Source: Chloroflexota bacterium
GTDB taxonomy: Bacteria; Chloroflexota; Anaerolineae; Aggregatilineales; Phototrophicaceae
Reading direction: 5' to 3'
Length of the DNA stretch: 45,461 nucleotides
Assembly (NCBI GenBank): GCA_009840575.1
Contig: VXNO01000095.1
Coordinates: 1-45,461, forward strand
In this document: positions 8,020-16,221 of the stretch, in pieces
How positions within the stretch are numbered: the first letter of the stretch is position 1
How the letters are laid out: the number at the start of each line of letters is the position of its first letter
The notes under the pieces: model-generated
Told to the model about the DNA's origin: nothing
Database searches by the model: none
The model's input: only the letters and a program-made list of their open reading frames with translations
Program-made: the position numbers and the translations under genes

Positions 8020-9363
8020 TCAGTCTCGGAATGGCACTGTGCCTGTTTCGTCCAGCGAGTATGCCCAGCGATTGATGATTGTCGGACCGGCCAGGAACTC
8101 GTCGCCCAGCGCAGCCAACTCCCGTTGCAGGAGCTTTTCTAGCTCGGCTTGCAGCTCGGCGAATTGTGGCTGGTCTACCAGATTAGACAGTTGGAAGGGA
8201 TCTTTTTCATTGTCGAATAGCAGCCAGGCAGCTTCCAAAGTGCGACAGTAGGTGTAGCGCGCTGTGCGGATGCCACGATATTCACGACCACCAAGAGCCC
8301 GCGTCCATTCACCAAAGGGGTGAAAGCAAGCCAAGAGAGCGCAGTCGCTTTGCTTTGGCTCGCCCGAAAGCGGCGGCGAATAATCCGAGCCTTCGACTGT
8401 AGCGGGGATAGGTAGATCACAGACACCTAGCAGCGTCGGCATGATGTCGTGGGCGTTCAAAAAGGCGCTGGCTGCCCGCGGCTGCCGACCATATTTGGCT
8501 GGATAACGCAGCAAAAAAGGCACGCGTATCGATTCCTCGTAGGGCTTTTGCTTGCGTTCCAAGCCTTGAGAGCCCAGCATATCGCCATGATCCGAGGCGA
8601 ATACCAGCACGGTGTCATCAGCCAGCCCGCATTTCTCAAGTGTCCGCACAATGTCGCCGACACTTTGGTCGATGGCGCTGCAATGGGCGTAATAGCCAGC
8701 CAGCCAGCGCCTTGCGCGCGCCGCTATTTCCGCGGGCACATTGGGTCGCAGCTCAACCGCGGCGGCAGCATACATTTCGCGGAATTGCTCTGGCGCTGTT
8801 TGATAGGGATTGTGTGGCGGCCCCCAGCTGAGCACGAGCAGAAATGGCTGCCGCTCCCGGGACTGCGACTTGATGAAAGCTTGCGCATCGGCCGTCTGCG
8901 CGAAGACATCGTAGCCATCCCAATAGCGCTTCCTGTCGTCATCGCCGGCATAATAAGCGGAGCGATTGTAGTCATGGCTGCATTCCAGCGCCTTGAAATA
9001 GTCAAAGCCCAGTCTGCGCTCAGGCGGGATGTAGCTACTGCGACCGCGCCCGTCTACATGCCACTTGCCGATGTAGGCGGTGCTGTAGTCTGCCTGTTTG
9101 AAGGCATCGCCCAAGCCAACCGGATCGCTGCTGATGGGCACATCATTGACGACCACGCCATGCGTCAAGGGATATTGCCCGGTCAGAAAGCTGGCTCGCC
9201 AAGGGCAGCAGACCGAATAGCCGGAAATGGCATTGGGGTAGTTGATGCTCTCGTCCGCCAGCCGGTCGATATTGGGCGTCTGCACCTGTGTATTGCCAGC
9301 ATAGCCTAGCGCCTGCAAGCGCCACTGGTCGGTCAAAAGAAAGACGACATTGGGCTTGGTCAT
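8020..9363 (-). CDS. Sulfatase (formylglycine-dependent, CxPxR type)
   Basis: Alkaline-phosphatase-superfamily sulfatase, about 447 aa, hydrolysing a sulfate ester. The start MTKPNVVFLLTDQWR contains the metal-binding Asp after a short strand; the active-site motif is C52-C-P-W-R56 in SVCCPWRASFLTGQ, where C52 would be converted to formylglycine. 'VFASDHGDMLG' supplies the second metal-binding Asp and His. The fourth motif residue is Trp rather than the usual Ser. An in-frame extension to 9480 lies over the upstream gene; ATG 9363 fits the family. There is no signal peptide, so it is predicted cytoplasmic. It is the last gene of a minus-strand cluster, 19 bp behind the SH3-like gene. Carbohydrate sulfates or choline sulfate are plausible substrates. 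Confidence 0.9.
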   Translation of the reverse strand: MTKPNVVFLLTDQWRLQALGYAGNTQVQTPNIDRLADESINYPNAISGYSVCCPWRASFLTGQYPLTHGVVVNDVPISSDPVGLGDAFKQADYSTAYIGKWHVDGRGRSSYIPPERRLGFDYFKALECSHDYNRSAYYAGDDDRKRYWDGYDVFAQTADAQAFIKSQSRERQPFLLVLSWGPPHNPYQTAPEQFREMYAAAAVELRPNVPAEIAARARRWLAGYYAHCSAIDQSVGDIVRTLEKCGLADDTVLVFASDHGDMLGSQGLERKQKPYEESIRVPFLLRYPAKYGRQPRAASAFLNAHDIMPTLLGVCDLPIPATVEGSDYSPPLSGEPKQSDCALLACFHPFGEWTRALGGREYRGIRTARYTYCRTLEAAWLLFDNEKDPFQLSNLVDQPQFAELQAELEKLLQRELAALGDEFLAGPTIINRWAYSLDETGTVPFRD

Positions 9364-9382
9364 GTTTCGCGCTTTTCGGTTG

Positions 9383-10075
9383 CTAGCCAGTGATGGGCAG
9401 GCGCATGATGTCGCCGGTAATTTCAACATGTTCAGCGGGCACCCAGCCGAAGAAGACCTCGAGCCAACTGCCATCGGCATTGCGCCCCTGTGCGATTAGC
9501 GCCTCGTCACGCCCGAATACGCCGCTGAAGTCGAGCGCGCTGCTGGGTCCCACCCGCGCCAGCATGCCCACAGTTGCTGTTATCTCGATGCTATGCGGGT
9601 CGACGAGCCCGGGCTCGGTTGCAAATACTAGCGGGAAGGTGTAAGGTCTTTCGCCAAAGTGGCTATAGAGCAACAGCAGCGAGGAATCCGCTTGGTTGAT
9701 CAAGGCCCTTACAGCGATTTTGGCTTTATCACCCGGCGCAAACTTGTACGCCGTAATACCCTCATTTTCATAGATGATGCCCAACTCTCCCGCTACAGCA
9801 AAATCCCACGGATGGAGTTGGCAGTTGACTTCCTGGTCGCCCTGGCAGTGGATACCAACGATGATTTCGACAGATTCTTGGCCGGGTTGGGCAGATATCG
9901 GCTTGGCATCGTCTAGCGGACGGGTGAAGTCGATTACGCGCATGTCCATGCCGCCAAGCGCCTCGCTGCCGCTCAGCGGGATCGGGTATCTGAAGCTGCC
10001 CCAGCCGCCATCATGCGCGAACAAGGGCGCTGCCGACATGAACAGCAGCGCAAACAGGCTGATTAAGGTTTTCAT
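9383..10075 (-). CDS. Secreted protein with C-terminal SH3-like domain
   Basis: Predicted exported protein, 230 aa, function unknown. A signal peptide occupies residues 1-20 (MKTLISLFALLFMSAAPLFA), with cleavage expected before HDGG. The middle (VEIIVGIHCQGDQEVNCQL ... YKFAPGDKAKIAV) looks like a beta-sandwich comparable to the DUF4352/telokin-like group, and contains two Cys that could form a disulfide. The C-terminal 60 residues (DEALIAQGRNADGSWLEVF ... GWVPAEHVEI) match the bacterial SH3 pattern, which often binds cell-wall polymers. RBS 'agagagg' lies about 6 nt before ATG 10075. It is co-directional with and 19 bp upstream of the sulfatase. Confidence 0.75.
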   Translation of the reverse strand: MKTLISLFALLFMSAAPLFAHDGGWGSFRYPIPLSGSEALGGMDMRVIDFTRPLDDAKPISAQPGQESVEIIVGIHCQGDQEVNCQLHPWDFAVAGELGIIYENEGITAYKFAPGDKAKIAVRALINQADSSLLLLYSHFGERPYTFPLVFATEPGLVDPHSIEITATVGMLARVGPSSALDFSGVFGRDEALIAQGRNADGSWLEVFFGWVPAEHVEITGDIMRLPITG

Positions 10076-10128
10076 TTGTAGCCTCTCTTGTCAATGTAAG
10101 CCACGAATATCTACACGGGTAAACCGCA

Positions 10129-11085
10129 CTAACCCCAAAAGGCATCCCACTCTTTACGGAAAGCCGCCAAGCCTTCGTCGACATTAAATGCCCGTCTGCC
10201 CAGCGTCGCGGCGGTGATATCGGTTTTGGCGCGCGTCCGATAAGGGATGCCAATATGCAGCGCTTCCTCCAGCACGGCTTCGGGCGTGAGCGTGGGATAG
10301 ATGAGCGAGCGGTCGGCGTCAAAAGCATCGGCGATTTTGTATGCCAGCTCCATGCGCCCGATCCATTCGCTGCCAAAGCAATGGAAGATGCCGCGCTCAT
10401 CATGCGCCGCCAGCCGCAGCAGCATATCCGCGCAATCGGAAGCCAGCGTTGGGTTGGCTTCGTCATTAACTTTGGGACCCGTCCAGACCGCCGCCGGCAA
10501 GCCCGCCGCCAGCCGATAAGTAACATAGACCGAAAAGTCGAAGCCCAACCCGTTGTCCTTGCGCTGCAGGGACTGCGCCGCGTAATTCAGCCCATAGATG
10601 CCCGCCAGCCGCGCCACGGCAACGTCCAGCCCATCCATGCCCAGCAGGTCGCGCTCCGCCACAACTTTCATCACGCCATAGAAATTGACCGGGTTGGGCG
10701 GAGAAGTCTCATCCACGACCCCGGCGCGGCCATCAAAGACCCAGTCGGAGGAAATGAAAACCAGGCGCGCGCCAGCTTCCCGGCAAGCCTCGCCCAGTAC
10801 GCGACTGCCATCAACCATCATCGACCAGCACCATTCACGGCGGTCGTACATCAAACGATGATCGAGGATAGCCGCGGCATGGATCACCGCATCGGGTTCG
10901 TGCCGCAAGATCGACCGGCGGATTGCCTCATGGTCGGACAAATCCAGCGGATCCAACGTATAGTCGACCTCCCATTCCGGCTGGGGACCAAATTGGGAAG
11001 CGACGACCTCATAACCGCGTTGTCGCGCCAGGCGAATCACATTGCTGCCGACCAACCCTGTGCCGCCGGTTACATACAATTTCAT
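10129..11085 (-). CDS. NAD(P)-dependent sugar reductase/epimerase, RmlD-like
   Basis: Extended short-chain dehydrogenase of 318 aa, most like dTDP-4-dehydrorhamnose reductase (RmlD). The NAD(P)-binding motif TGGTGLVGS is at residues 7-15, the catalytic Tyr/Lys are in FYGVMK (YxxxK), and 'VFISSDWVFDG' resembles the RmlD 'isTDYVFDG' segment. There are no other rml genes nearby, so a rhamnose pathway role is not supported; such orphan proteins often act on sugar nucleotides or free sugars. ATG 11085 follows GAGG. It lies 8 bp behind the RraA-like gene, so the two are co-transcribed. Confidence 0.82.
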   Translation of the reverse strand: MKLYVTGGTGLVGSNVIRLARQRGYEVVASQFGPQPEWEVDYTLDPLDLSDHEAIRRSILRHEPDAVIHAAAILDHRLMYDRREWCWSMMVDGSRVLGEACREAGARLVFISSDWVFDGRAGVVDETSPPNPVNFYGVMKVVAERDLLGMDGLDVAVARLAGIYGLNYAAQSLQRKDNGLGFDFSVYVTYRLAAGLPAAVWTGPKVNDEANPTLASDCADMLLRLAAHDERGIFHCFGSEWIGRMELAYKIADAFDADRSLIYPTLTPEAVLEEALHIGIPYRTRAKTDITAATLGRRAFNVDEGLAAFRKEWDAFWG

Positions 11086-11093
11086 ATCTCACC

Positions 11094-11807
11094 TCAGTTT
11101 CTCCGCAAGCGCGCATTGAGCTTGGCGATGCGCTCCGCCATTTCCGCATAAGCCGCGCGCAGGTCTGCCAGGCTGGCTGTGCCGGTCTGCGCCGCTTCAA
11201 TGACCACCGCTTCCGCCTGGGCATATTCCGCGCAGGCATCCGCCACATCCGCCGCAATCTGGGTGGGGATGGTGGTTACGCCATTGGCATCGCCATGCAG
11301 CAGGGTCTTGGGCTGCACGACAATCCCGCCCACCTGCACAGCCTCGTGCAGGGTCAGCAGGTGCATATAGCCATGCGCGCAGACGATGCCATCACAGAAG
11401 ACGGGGAAGTCCAGCGGCGCGATGCCCGCCAAGTCCCTGCCCTGCCCATCGGTTACTAGCCCGACCGCGCCAAATGCCGCGAAGGAATTGCAGAGCACAT
11501 CGCCAAAAATCGCCGCCGCGCCATTCGTATCCAGGTTTTGCAGGACGACTACCGCCGGTCCGTCCAACTCGCCCCAACGGCTGATCAAGTCGGGCACAAT
11601 TGGCAGTTGGCGCTCGGGCGGCTGCGTGAAACTGCGGCAAGTAGCTGTCGATGCAAAGCCGACCATGGGCGGCAACTCGGGGAATGCTGCTTTGACGCGC
11701 TGGCGCATGAAGCCACGATTGCGCGGCCGCGCTTCAAACAGCTCGATGACATTGCAAATTGTGGCGGTGTCGTACTGTCGCAGTTTCTCCAGCGTGCCTG
11801 ACTGCAT
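11094..11807 (-). CDS. RraA-like protein (HMG/CHA aldolase-type fold)
   Basis: Member of the RraA / 4-hydroxy-4-methyl-2-oxoglutarate aldolase superfamily, 237 aa. Key segments are GDVLCNSFAAFGAVGLVTDG, then 'QGRDLAGI' (the R-D metal/carboxylate-binding pair), 'PVFCDGI', and the closing 'GDANGVTTIP'. Family members are either divalent-metal aldolases/decarboxylases of 2-oxo acids or inhibitors of RNase E; in this catabolic setting an enzyme is more likely. ATG 11807 has a strong GGGGGAG site. It is the first gene of a four-gene minus-strand cluster (RraA-like, RmlD-like, SH3-like, sulfatase), with a promoter candidate about 45 bp upstream. Confidence 0.85.
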   Translation of the reverse strand: MQSGTLEKLRQYDTATICNVIELFEARPRNRGFMRQRVKAAFPELPPMVGFASTATCRSFTQPPERQLPIVPDLISRWGELDGPAVVVLQNLDTNGAAAIFGDVLCNSFAAFGAVGLVTDGQGRDLAGIAPLDFPVFCDGIVCAHGYMHLLTLHEAVQVGGIVVQPKTLLHGDANGVTTIPTQIAADVADACAEYAQAEAVVIEAAQTGTASLADLRAAYAEMAERIAKLNARLRRN

Positions 11808-11851
11808 CGTCTCCCCCTTTTCTCAATCGCAAATCCGCGCGAATGGCTGCT

Positions 11852-11880
11852 ATTGTAGCCACAAAGATACAAAAGGCACA
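11852..11880 (-). promoter_or_regulatory. Candidate sigma70-type promoter for the rraA-like cluster
   Basis: On the minus strand TTGTGC (11875-11880) and TACAAT (11852-11857) are separated by 17 bp. The predicted transcript would begin near 11845, leaving a leader of about 38 nt before ATG 11807 that includes the GGGGGAG ribosome-binding site. Confidence 0.5.
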
Positions 11881-11922
11881 AAGGGCGCTAAGGGTTTTCT
11901 GCAATGGAACAGAAGTAAGTGC

Positions 11923-12016
11923 AGGTAAGTCGTGGGAATAGAATCTGTAGGGACGAGCCTTGGCTCGCCCAGAATCATCACAGAAAACAGCGGGCGAGTC
12001 GCCGCCTCGCCTCTAC
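11923..12016. repeat. Intergenic repeat cluster with two palindromes
   Basis: This part of the 250-bp gap between the divergent rraA-like and zinc-ribbon genes starts with 'caggtaagtcgt', shared with 43242-43255. It then has a palindrome 'gggacgagccttggctcg' (centre GCCTTGGC, cf. 43267-43292) and 'gggcgagtcgccgcctcgcc', the GGCGAG family. The flanks 'ccacaaagatacaaaaggc' (near 11859) and 'ctctgcgccctctgtg' (12024-12039) match the 'CACAGAGGCaCaGAG' module of other gaps. No gene is visible here. Confidence 0.7.
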
Positions 12017-12045
12017 AGCAAAGCTCTGCGCCCTCTGTGTAAATA

Positions 12046-12054
12046 TGTTACACT
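12046..12054 (+). promoter_or_regulatory. Extended -10 promoter giving a leaderless mRNA
   Basis: TG-t-TACACT (12046-12054) is an extended -10 element with no good -35. Transcription is expected to begin about 7 nt later, at 12061, which is the A of the ATG of the zinc-ribbon gene, and no ribosome-binding site is present. This predicts a leaderless transcript. Confidence 0.5.
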
Positions 12055-12060
12055 CAGCCC

Positions 12061-12432
12061 ATGAAAATGCGGCGTGGCGTCATCGACCATTTTGAGGCGC
12101 GCTCGGTCTTTCGCGGCTTGCTGCAGGGCGCGGACTATGTGAATCGCGTCGGCGGCAGTTGCATTTATGGCTGCCCGCGCTGTGGGCATCGCATCCGCTT
12201 TCGCTGGCGCAGCTTCTATCAAGCCGCCGGCAGCAGCCCATTCAAGCACAACTTGCGGCGCAGCCTGGATGACATGACACCCAAGCAAGACGCGCTCAAT
12301 TCCCTCGACTTCTTCTGCCCGACCTGCCAAGCGGCGACGCGCATCATCTACCGCGTTACTGACAGCCGCGGCACCACTTGCCACTTTGATTTGTATGCCG
12401 CGCTGGTGGGCAATGGAAAAGCAAAAACATGA
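12061..12432 (+). CDS. Zinc-ribbon protein of unknown function
   Basis: Small protein of 123 aa with two CxxC knuckles: C38-P-R-C41-G and C86-P-T-C89, a likely zinc ribbon split by a 45-residue insert; C34 is an extra Cys just before the first knuckle. The rest is rich in Arg and aromatic residues, consistent with nucleic-acid or protein binding. There is no RBS; the start is predicted to be leaderless. The stop overlaps the start of the XPB-like gene by 4 bp (ATGA), so the two proteins are probably made together. No named function can be assigned. Confidence 0.75.
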   Translation: MKMRRGVIDHFEARSVFRGLLQGADYVNRVGGSCIYGCPRCGHRIRFRWRSFYQAAGSSPFKHNLRRSLDDMTPKQDALNSLDFFCPTCQAATRIIYRVTDSRGTTCHFDLYAALVGNGKAKT

Positions 12433-14156
12433 AGAATCTGCTGGCGACTCTACACAGCTATGACCCGGGCATGCTGCCGGCTTTGGCGGATGTCTGGGGC
12501 GTGGATGCCAAACGCTTCAACGATGATGAGCTGATCGCGGCGCTGCATACCCAGATGCAGGCTGAGGCAGTCGTCCAAGTCGTCTGGGACAAGCTGGACG
12601 AGCGCTCGCAAGGCGCATTGCGCGCCTTGGCCAGCAGCGCGCAAGGCAGGATGACCAGCAGTTTGTTCGCGCATACGGGCAACGGCAAAATCCGCAAGCT
12701 GGGCAGGGCGCAAATCGCGCGGCTGCAACCGCATATTAAAGCCGAGAACATCGCCGAGACCTTGTATTACCGCGGGCTCATCGGCGAGGCGCACGCCAAA
12801 ACCGCCGACAGCATCGTCAGCTTCGTCTATGTGCCCGGCGACCTTGTCGCCCGCCTGCCCCTGCAGCAGACCAGTTACGGCAGCTTGGACGCGAGCTACC
12901 CTGCCCATGCCGCCGACACGCAGGCGCTGGAAATCATCGAATCGCTGCCAGCCGATGCCTATCAACGGGCGGATACCACCCTCGTCGATGACATGACCAG
13001 CCTGCTGGCGGTCTTGCAAGCGGGCAAGGTGGCGCTTGCCGGCGCGCAGTTGCCTCCTGAAAGCCTGGCGCAAATCCGCCCGCTTCTGCTGAATGAGCTG
13101 CCCAGCCGTTTGACATTTCTGCTGGGCATCGGCAGCAGCGCGAAATTGATGGCAATAGAAGAGGGTAAGGCTCTGCCCCGCCGCCAGGAAGCGCGGGATT
13201 GGTTAGCAGCTACGCGGGCAGCGCAAGTGCGGGCGCTGGCAGATGCCTGGCGAAGGAGCCAAAACTGGCGCGATATGTGGCAAATTGAAGGCTTGCTGCC
13301 TGAGGAGTCGGGCTGGGCTTATGATGCCGCTGTGGCGCGCAATGCCCTGCTGAACTTGCTGGCTGACTTGTTGCCGGCGGCTGGCTGGGTCTCCCTCAGC
13401 GAGTTGATCGAGATCATCAAAGCGACTCAGCCGGACTTCCAGCGCCCCGATGGCGATTACGAAAGCTGGTACATCCGCAACGACGAAGGCGAGTTCCTGC
13501 GTGGCTTTGAAAGCTGGGATGCGGTGGAAGGCGCGCTGATTGAATACCTGGCAACAGGACCCATGCACTGGCTGGGGCTGGTGGATGTCGGCGAGGATAT
13601 GCTGCGGCTGACTGCCTATGGGAATGCCTTCTTCGGCAAAGGCGATTGGCCTCGCATGCCCGAGCAGCCGACGCCATTCAACGCACGCGATGATGGCGCG
13701 CTGCTGGTATCACGGCGAGTTAATCGCTTTGAGCGCTTTCAACTGGCGCGTTTCGCCCGCTGTGCGCTAGCTGGCGACCCCTATATCTACACCATGGATG
13801 GCGAGAGCATCGACCGCGCCGAAGCGCAGGGCATCAGCCGCCAGCAAGTCCACAGCTTCATCAGCAAGCAGCTAGCGGGCAACCCGCTGCCGCTGCCTAT
13901 CCTCAAGCTGCTGCGCGAATGGGGGACGGGGGCGCGAACCCGCGTCAGCCTGGAGGCGCAGGTCATTCTGCGCACGACATCCGAAGAAGAAATGGACAAG
14001 ATCTTCGCCTTCCCCGCTTATCGCCGCTACCTGGGCGCGCGGCTGGGGGCGATGGCTTGCGTTGTGCGCGCCGACCAATGGCAGCAGTTAGAAGCGCGGC
14101 TGGGCGCAGACGATATTGATGTGGACGCCTCGCGCCTGGAAGGCGGGCAGGATTAG
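12429..14156 (+). CDS. XPB/Ssl2-like helicase-associated domain protein (no motor)
   Basis: Protein of 575 aa resembling the helicase-associated XPB/Ssl2-like (Helicase_C_3) family. Supporting segments are the N-terminal winged-helix-like part (VVQVVWDKLDERSQGALRAL), repeated small helical domains, and the C-terminal 'LEAQVILRTTSEEEMDKIFA' followed by 'RLGAMACVVRADQWQQLEARL', typical of the family's final domain. No Walker A or DExD/H motif is present, so it is not itself a helicase. A DNA-repair or transcription-linked role is inferred only from the family. It is coupled to the zinc-ribbon gene and its 3' end overlaps that of the convergent rsmI by 4 bp. Confidence 0.72.
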   Translation: MKNLLATLHSYDPGMLPALADVWGVDAKRFNDDELIAALHTQMQAEAVVQVVWDKLDERSQGALRALASSAQGRMTSSLFAHTGNGKIRKLGRAQIARLQPHIKAENIAETLYYRGLIGEAHAKTADSIVSFVYVPGDLVARLPLQQTSYGSLDASYPAHAADTQALEIIESLPADAYQRADTTLVDDMTSLLAVLQAGKVALAGAQLPPESLAQIRPLLLNELPSRLTFLLGIGSSAKLMAIEEGKALPRRQEARDWLAATRAAQVRALADAWRRSQNWRDMWQIEGLLPEESGWAYDAAVARNALLNLLADLLPAAGWVSLSELIEIIKATQPDFQRPDGDYESWYIRNDEGEFLRGFESWDAVEGALIEYLATGPMHWLGLVDVGEDMLRLTAYGNAFFGKGDWPRMPEQPTPFNARDDGALLVSRRVNRFERFQLARFARCALAGDPYIYTMDGESIDRAEAQGISRQQVHSFISKQLAGNPLPLPILKLLREWGTGARTRVSLEAQVILRTTSEEEMDKIFAFPAYRRYLGARLGAMACVVRADQWQQLEARLGADDIDVDASRLEGGQD

Positions 14157-14983
14157 TCGCGCGTCATGCCGATGCCCAGTTGGTAAATTGCGCTTTTCTT
14201 CCAGCCCGAAAGCCGGGCAACCCCCCGCGCCGCTTTGGACAGTGCTTCGCCAGCCGCGAGTCGCTCCGCCAGCGCCGCCTCCACCTGCTGCTGTGACCAG
14301 TCGCTGCTGCTCGCGGCCGCGCCAGCGATGACCAGCGTTACTTCGCCACGCGGTGATTCTTCCGCGAAATGCTGATGGAGCTCGCTGGCTGCGCCACGAT
14401 AAAACTGCTCGAACTTCTTGCTCATTTCACGCGCCACGCAGACGCGCCTTTCCGCGCCCAGGACATCGACGATCATCCCCAGCGCCGCGCCCAGCCGATA
14501 CGGGCTTTCATAAGCGACCACGGTCTCGCGCCGTTCTCTTAATCCTGCCAGCAGCTCACGCAGCGCGGACGGTTTGCGCGGCAAGAAGCCCACATACAAG
14601 AAGCGGTCGGTGGCCAGCCCCGCCCCGACTAAGGCTGTCGTCAAGGCACAAGCGCCCGGCAGAGGAAGGACCGGATACTCGCGCGCAATCGCCGCCTGGA
14701 TGAGTTCCAAGCCGGGGTCGGATATGCCCGGCGTGCCGGCATCGGATATCAACGCGACATCGCCAGCATCCAGCGCCGCAAACAGCGCCTCCAGCTTGCC
14801 CAGCTTGTTGTGCTCGTGGTAACTGGTCATGGGCGTATTGATCCCGAAGTGGCGCAGCAATACGCGGGAGGCGCGCGTGTCTTCAGCGGCGATGAGAGCC
14901 ACCTCACGCAGGACCCGTAAGCCGCGCAGGGTCATATCTTCGAGGTTGCCGATGGGAGTCGGCACGATATACAACGTACCCAT
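14153..14983 (-). CDS. rsmI: 16S rRNA (cytidine1402-2'-O)-methyltransferase RsmI
   Basis: SAM-dependent enzyme that methylates the ribose of C1402 in 16S rRNA, 276 aa, the usual length. It begins MGTLYIVPTPIGNLEDMTLR, has 'AAEDTRASRVLLRHF', and the glycine-rich 'ALISDAGTPGISDPG' of the tetrapyrrole-methylase-type fold. The C-terminal part (EAALAERLAAGEALSKAARGVA) is the usual helical tail. The gene starts 2 bp after the stop of the esterase-like gene, so both are in one transcript. Confidence 0.95.
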   Translation of the reverse strand: MGTLYIVPTPIGNLEDMTLRGLRVLREVALIAAEDTRASRVLLRHFGINTPMTSYHEHNKLGKLEALFAALDAGDVALISDAGTPGISDPGLELIQAAIAREYPVLPLPGACALTTALVGAGLATDRFLYVGFLPRKPSALRELLAGLRERRETVVAYESPYRLGAALGMIVDVLGAERRVCVAREMSKKFEQFYRGAASELHQHFAEESPRGEVTLVIAGAAASSSDWSQQQVEAALAERLAAGEALSKAARGVARLSGWKKSAIYQLGIGMTRD

Positions 14984-14985
14984 GT

Positions 14986-16209
14986 TCAGCTTTCTGGCGG
15001 GAATGCGTGCGCCAGCGCTTCGGGCATGGCGCTCTTGAAGGCAGCCAGACTGTGCCCGCTGCCCAGCTCCACAAAGCGATACGCCAGGTCGGGGTCGTGC
15101 AGCCTGCGCCGCTCCAGGATGCCACGCAGCGCCAAGGCCGGCTGCACATAGCGCATATCATGCTCGTAACGGCCGACCGAGTGGAAGAGGCGCTTGGGCA
15201 GAATGGGCAAATCCCGAAAGCGCTCGGCAATTTCTTTTAGCAGAAACACGGAGGTGCGATTGCCCAGCGGTGGCGACATCATGATAAGATGTTCAAAGAT
15301 CGCCGGGTTCTTCAGTGTCGCATGGACAGCCGCCACCGCGCCTTCGCCAACTCCAGCCAAGCCCAGGTTCAGCGGCTGGATGCGGTGCTCGGCTTGCAAG
15401 AAAGGCAGCAGCTCCGCCGCCAGCATGGCATAATGCTTGTCGTTGCCGATATATTCGTTCAAGCGCTCGGACTGCGAACCGCCAGCCAGCATCGCCATGA
15501 TGATGGGTTGCATGCGCCCATGTTTGATGAGCGCATCGGCGATATACGGCACTTCCAGCGCGTTCATCGCCCACTGCCCATCCAGCAAAATGAGCAGTCG
15601 GTAGCCCTTGGCTGCGCTCGCGTCATAGTCGGGCGGCGTATACACCCACAGGCTGCGCTGGCTGAAATTAAGCTGAGCCGAGCTGAAGCGGTGGCGATAG
15701 ATACGCCCGCGCGGCACACCCGGCATCGCTCGCCAACTGGGCACGGGGCGAGCGCGCGGCATCTGCAAGATGGATGTGTTGATGGATTGCGCCCGGATGG
15801 ACTGCGCATTCAGCGGGTCGGCTTGCCAGTGCCGCCCAACGCGCTGCATCAAGTCGAGCTCATTCGCAAGTGGCGTACCGGGGTCATCGATAGCGAACAT
15901 ATAATCGACCAGCGCATCCCGCTCAAAGTGGCGCTGGAAGTACCACAAGTTGGTATTTTCGAGGCGGACCATCGTTTCAAAAGGCGGGTCGCGGTTGACG
16001 ATGTCGATATTCAGCGCGACATTCTGGGCGCTGGGCGAATCAAAGACGAAGGTGGCTTTGTTGCGCTCGACCCAAGGGAAGCCGCCCGGGCTGGCCAGCA
16101 GTTCATCCGCCAGCGCTTGTCGGCCGGACGCGGGAGTCTGGTAGACTTCGCACAAGAACTGGATGAACGACTTCCAACGATACGTAGCCACAAGGCCTTC
16201 TCGCAGCAT
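14986..16209 (-). CDS. Esterase D/enterochelin-esterase-like protein lacking the nucleophile Ser
   Basis: Two-part protein of 407 aa laid out like enterochelin esterases: an N-terminal beta-sandwich (about 45-110, FPWVERNKATFVFDSP) and an alpha/beta-hydrolase domain (about 170-407). The core strand 'YRLLILLDGQWAMNALEVP' and the acid/His region (SVGRYEHD; GSGHS with H386) are present. The nucleophile elbow, normally G-x-S-x-G, reads A-G-V-G288-E-G-A: the serine is a glycine (codon GGC at 15346-15348). It is probably catalytically dead, or uses another residue. Promoter and start lie very close (about 6-nt leader). Upstream of rsmI by 2 bp. Confidence 0.8.
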   Translation of the reverse strand: MLREGLVATYRWKSFIQFLCEVYQTPASGRQALADELLASPGGFPWVERNKATFVFDSPSAQNVALNIDIVNRDPPFETMVRLENTNLWYFQRHFERDALVDYMFAIDDPGTPLANELDLMQRVGRHWQADPLNAQSIRAQSINTSILQMPRARPVPSWRAMPGVPRGRIYRHRFSSAQLNFSQRSLWVYTPPDYDASAAKGYRLLILLDGQWAMNALEVPYIADALIKHGRMQPIIMAMLAGGSQSERLNEYIGNDKHYAMLAAELLPFLQAEHRIQPLNLGLAGVGEGAVAAVHATLKNPAIFEHLIMMSPPLGNRTSVFLLKEIAERFRDLPILPKRLFHSVGRYEHDMRYVQPALALRGILERRRLHDPDLAYRFVELGSGHSLAAFKSAMPEALAHAFPPES

Positions 16210-16221
16210 TCTTGTAGAGGC

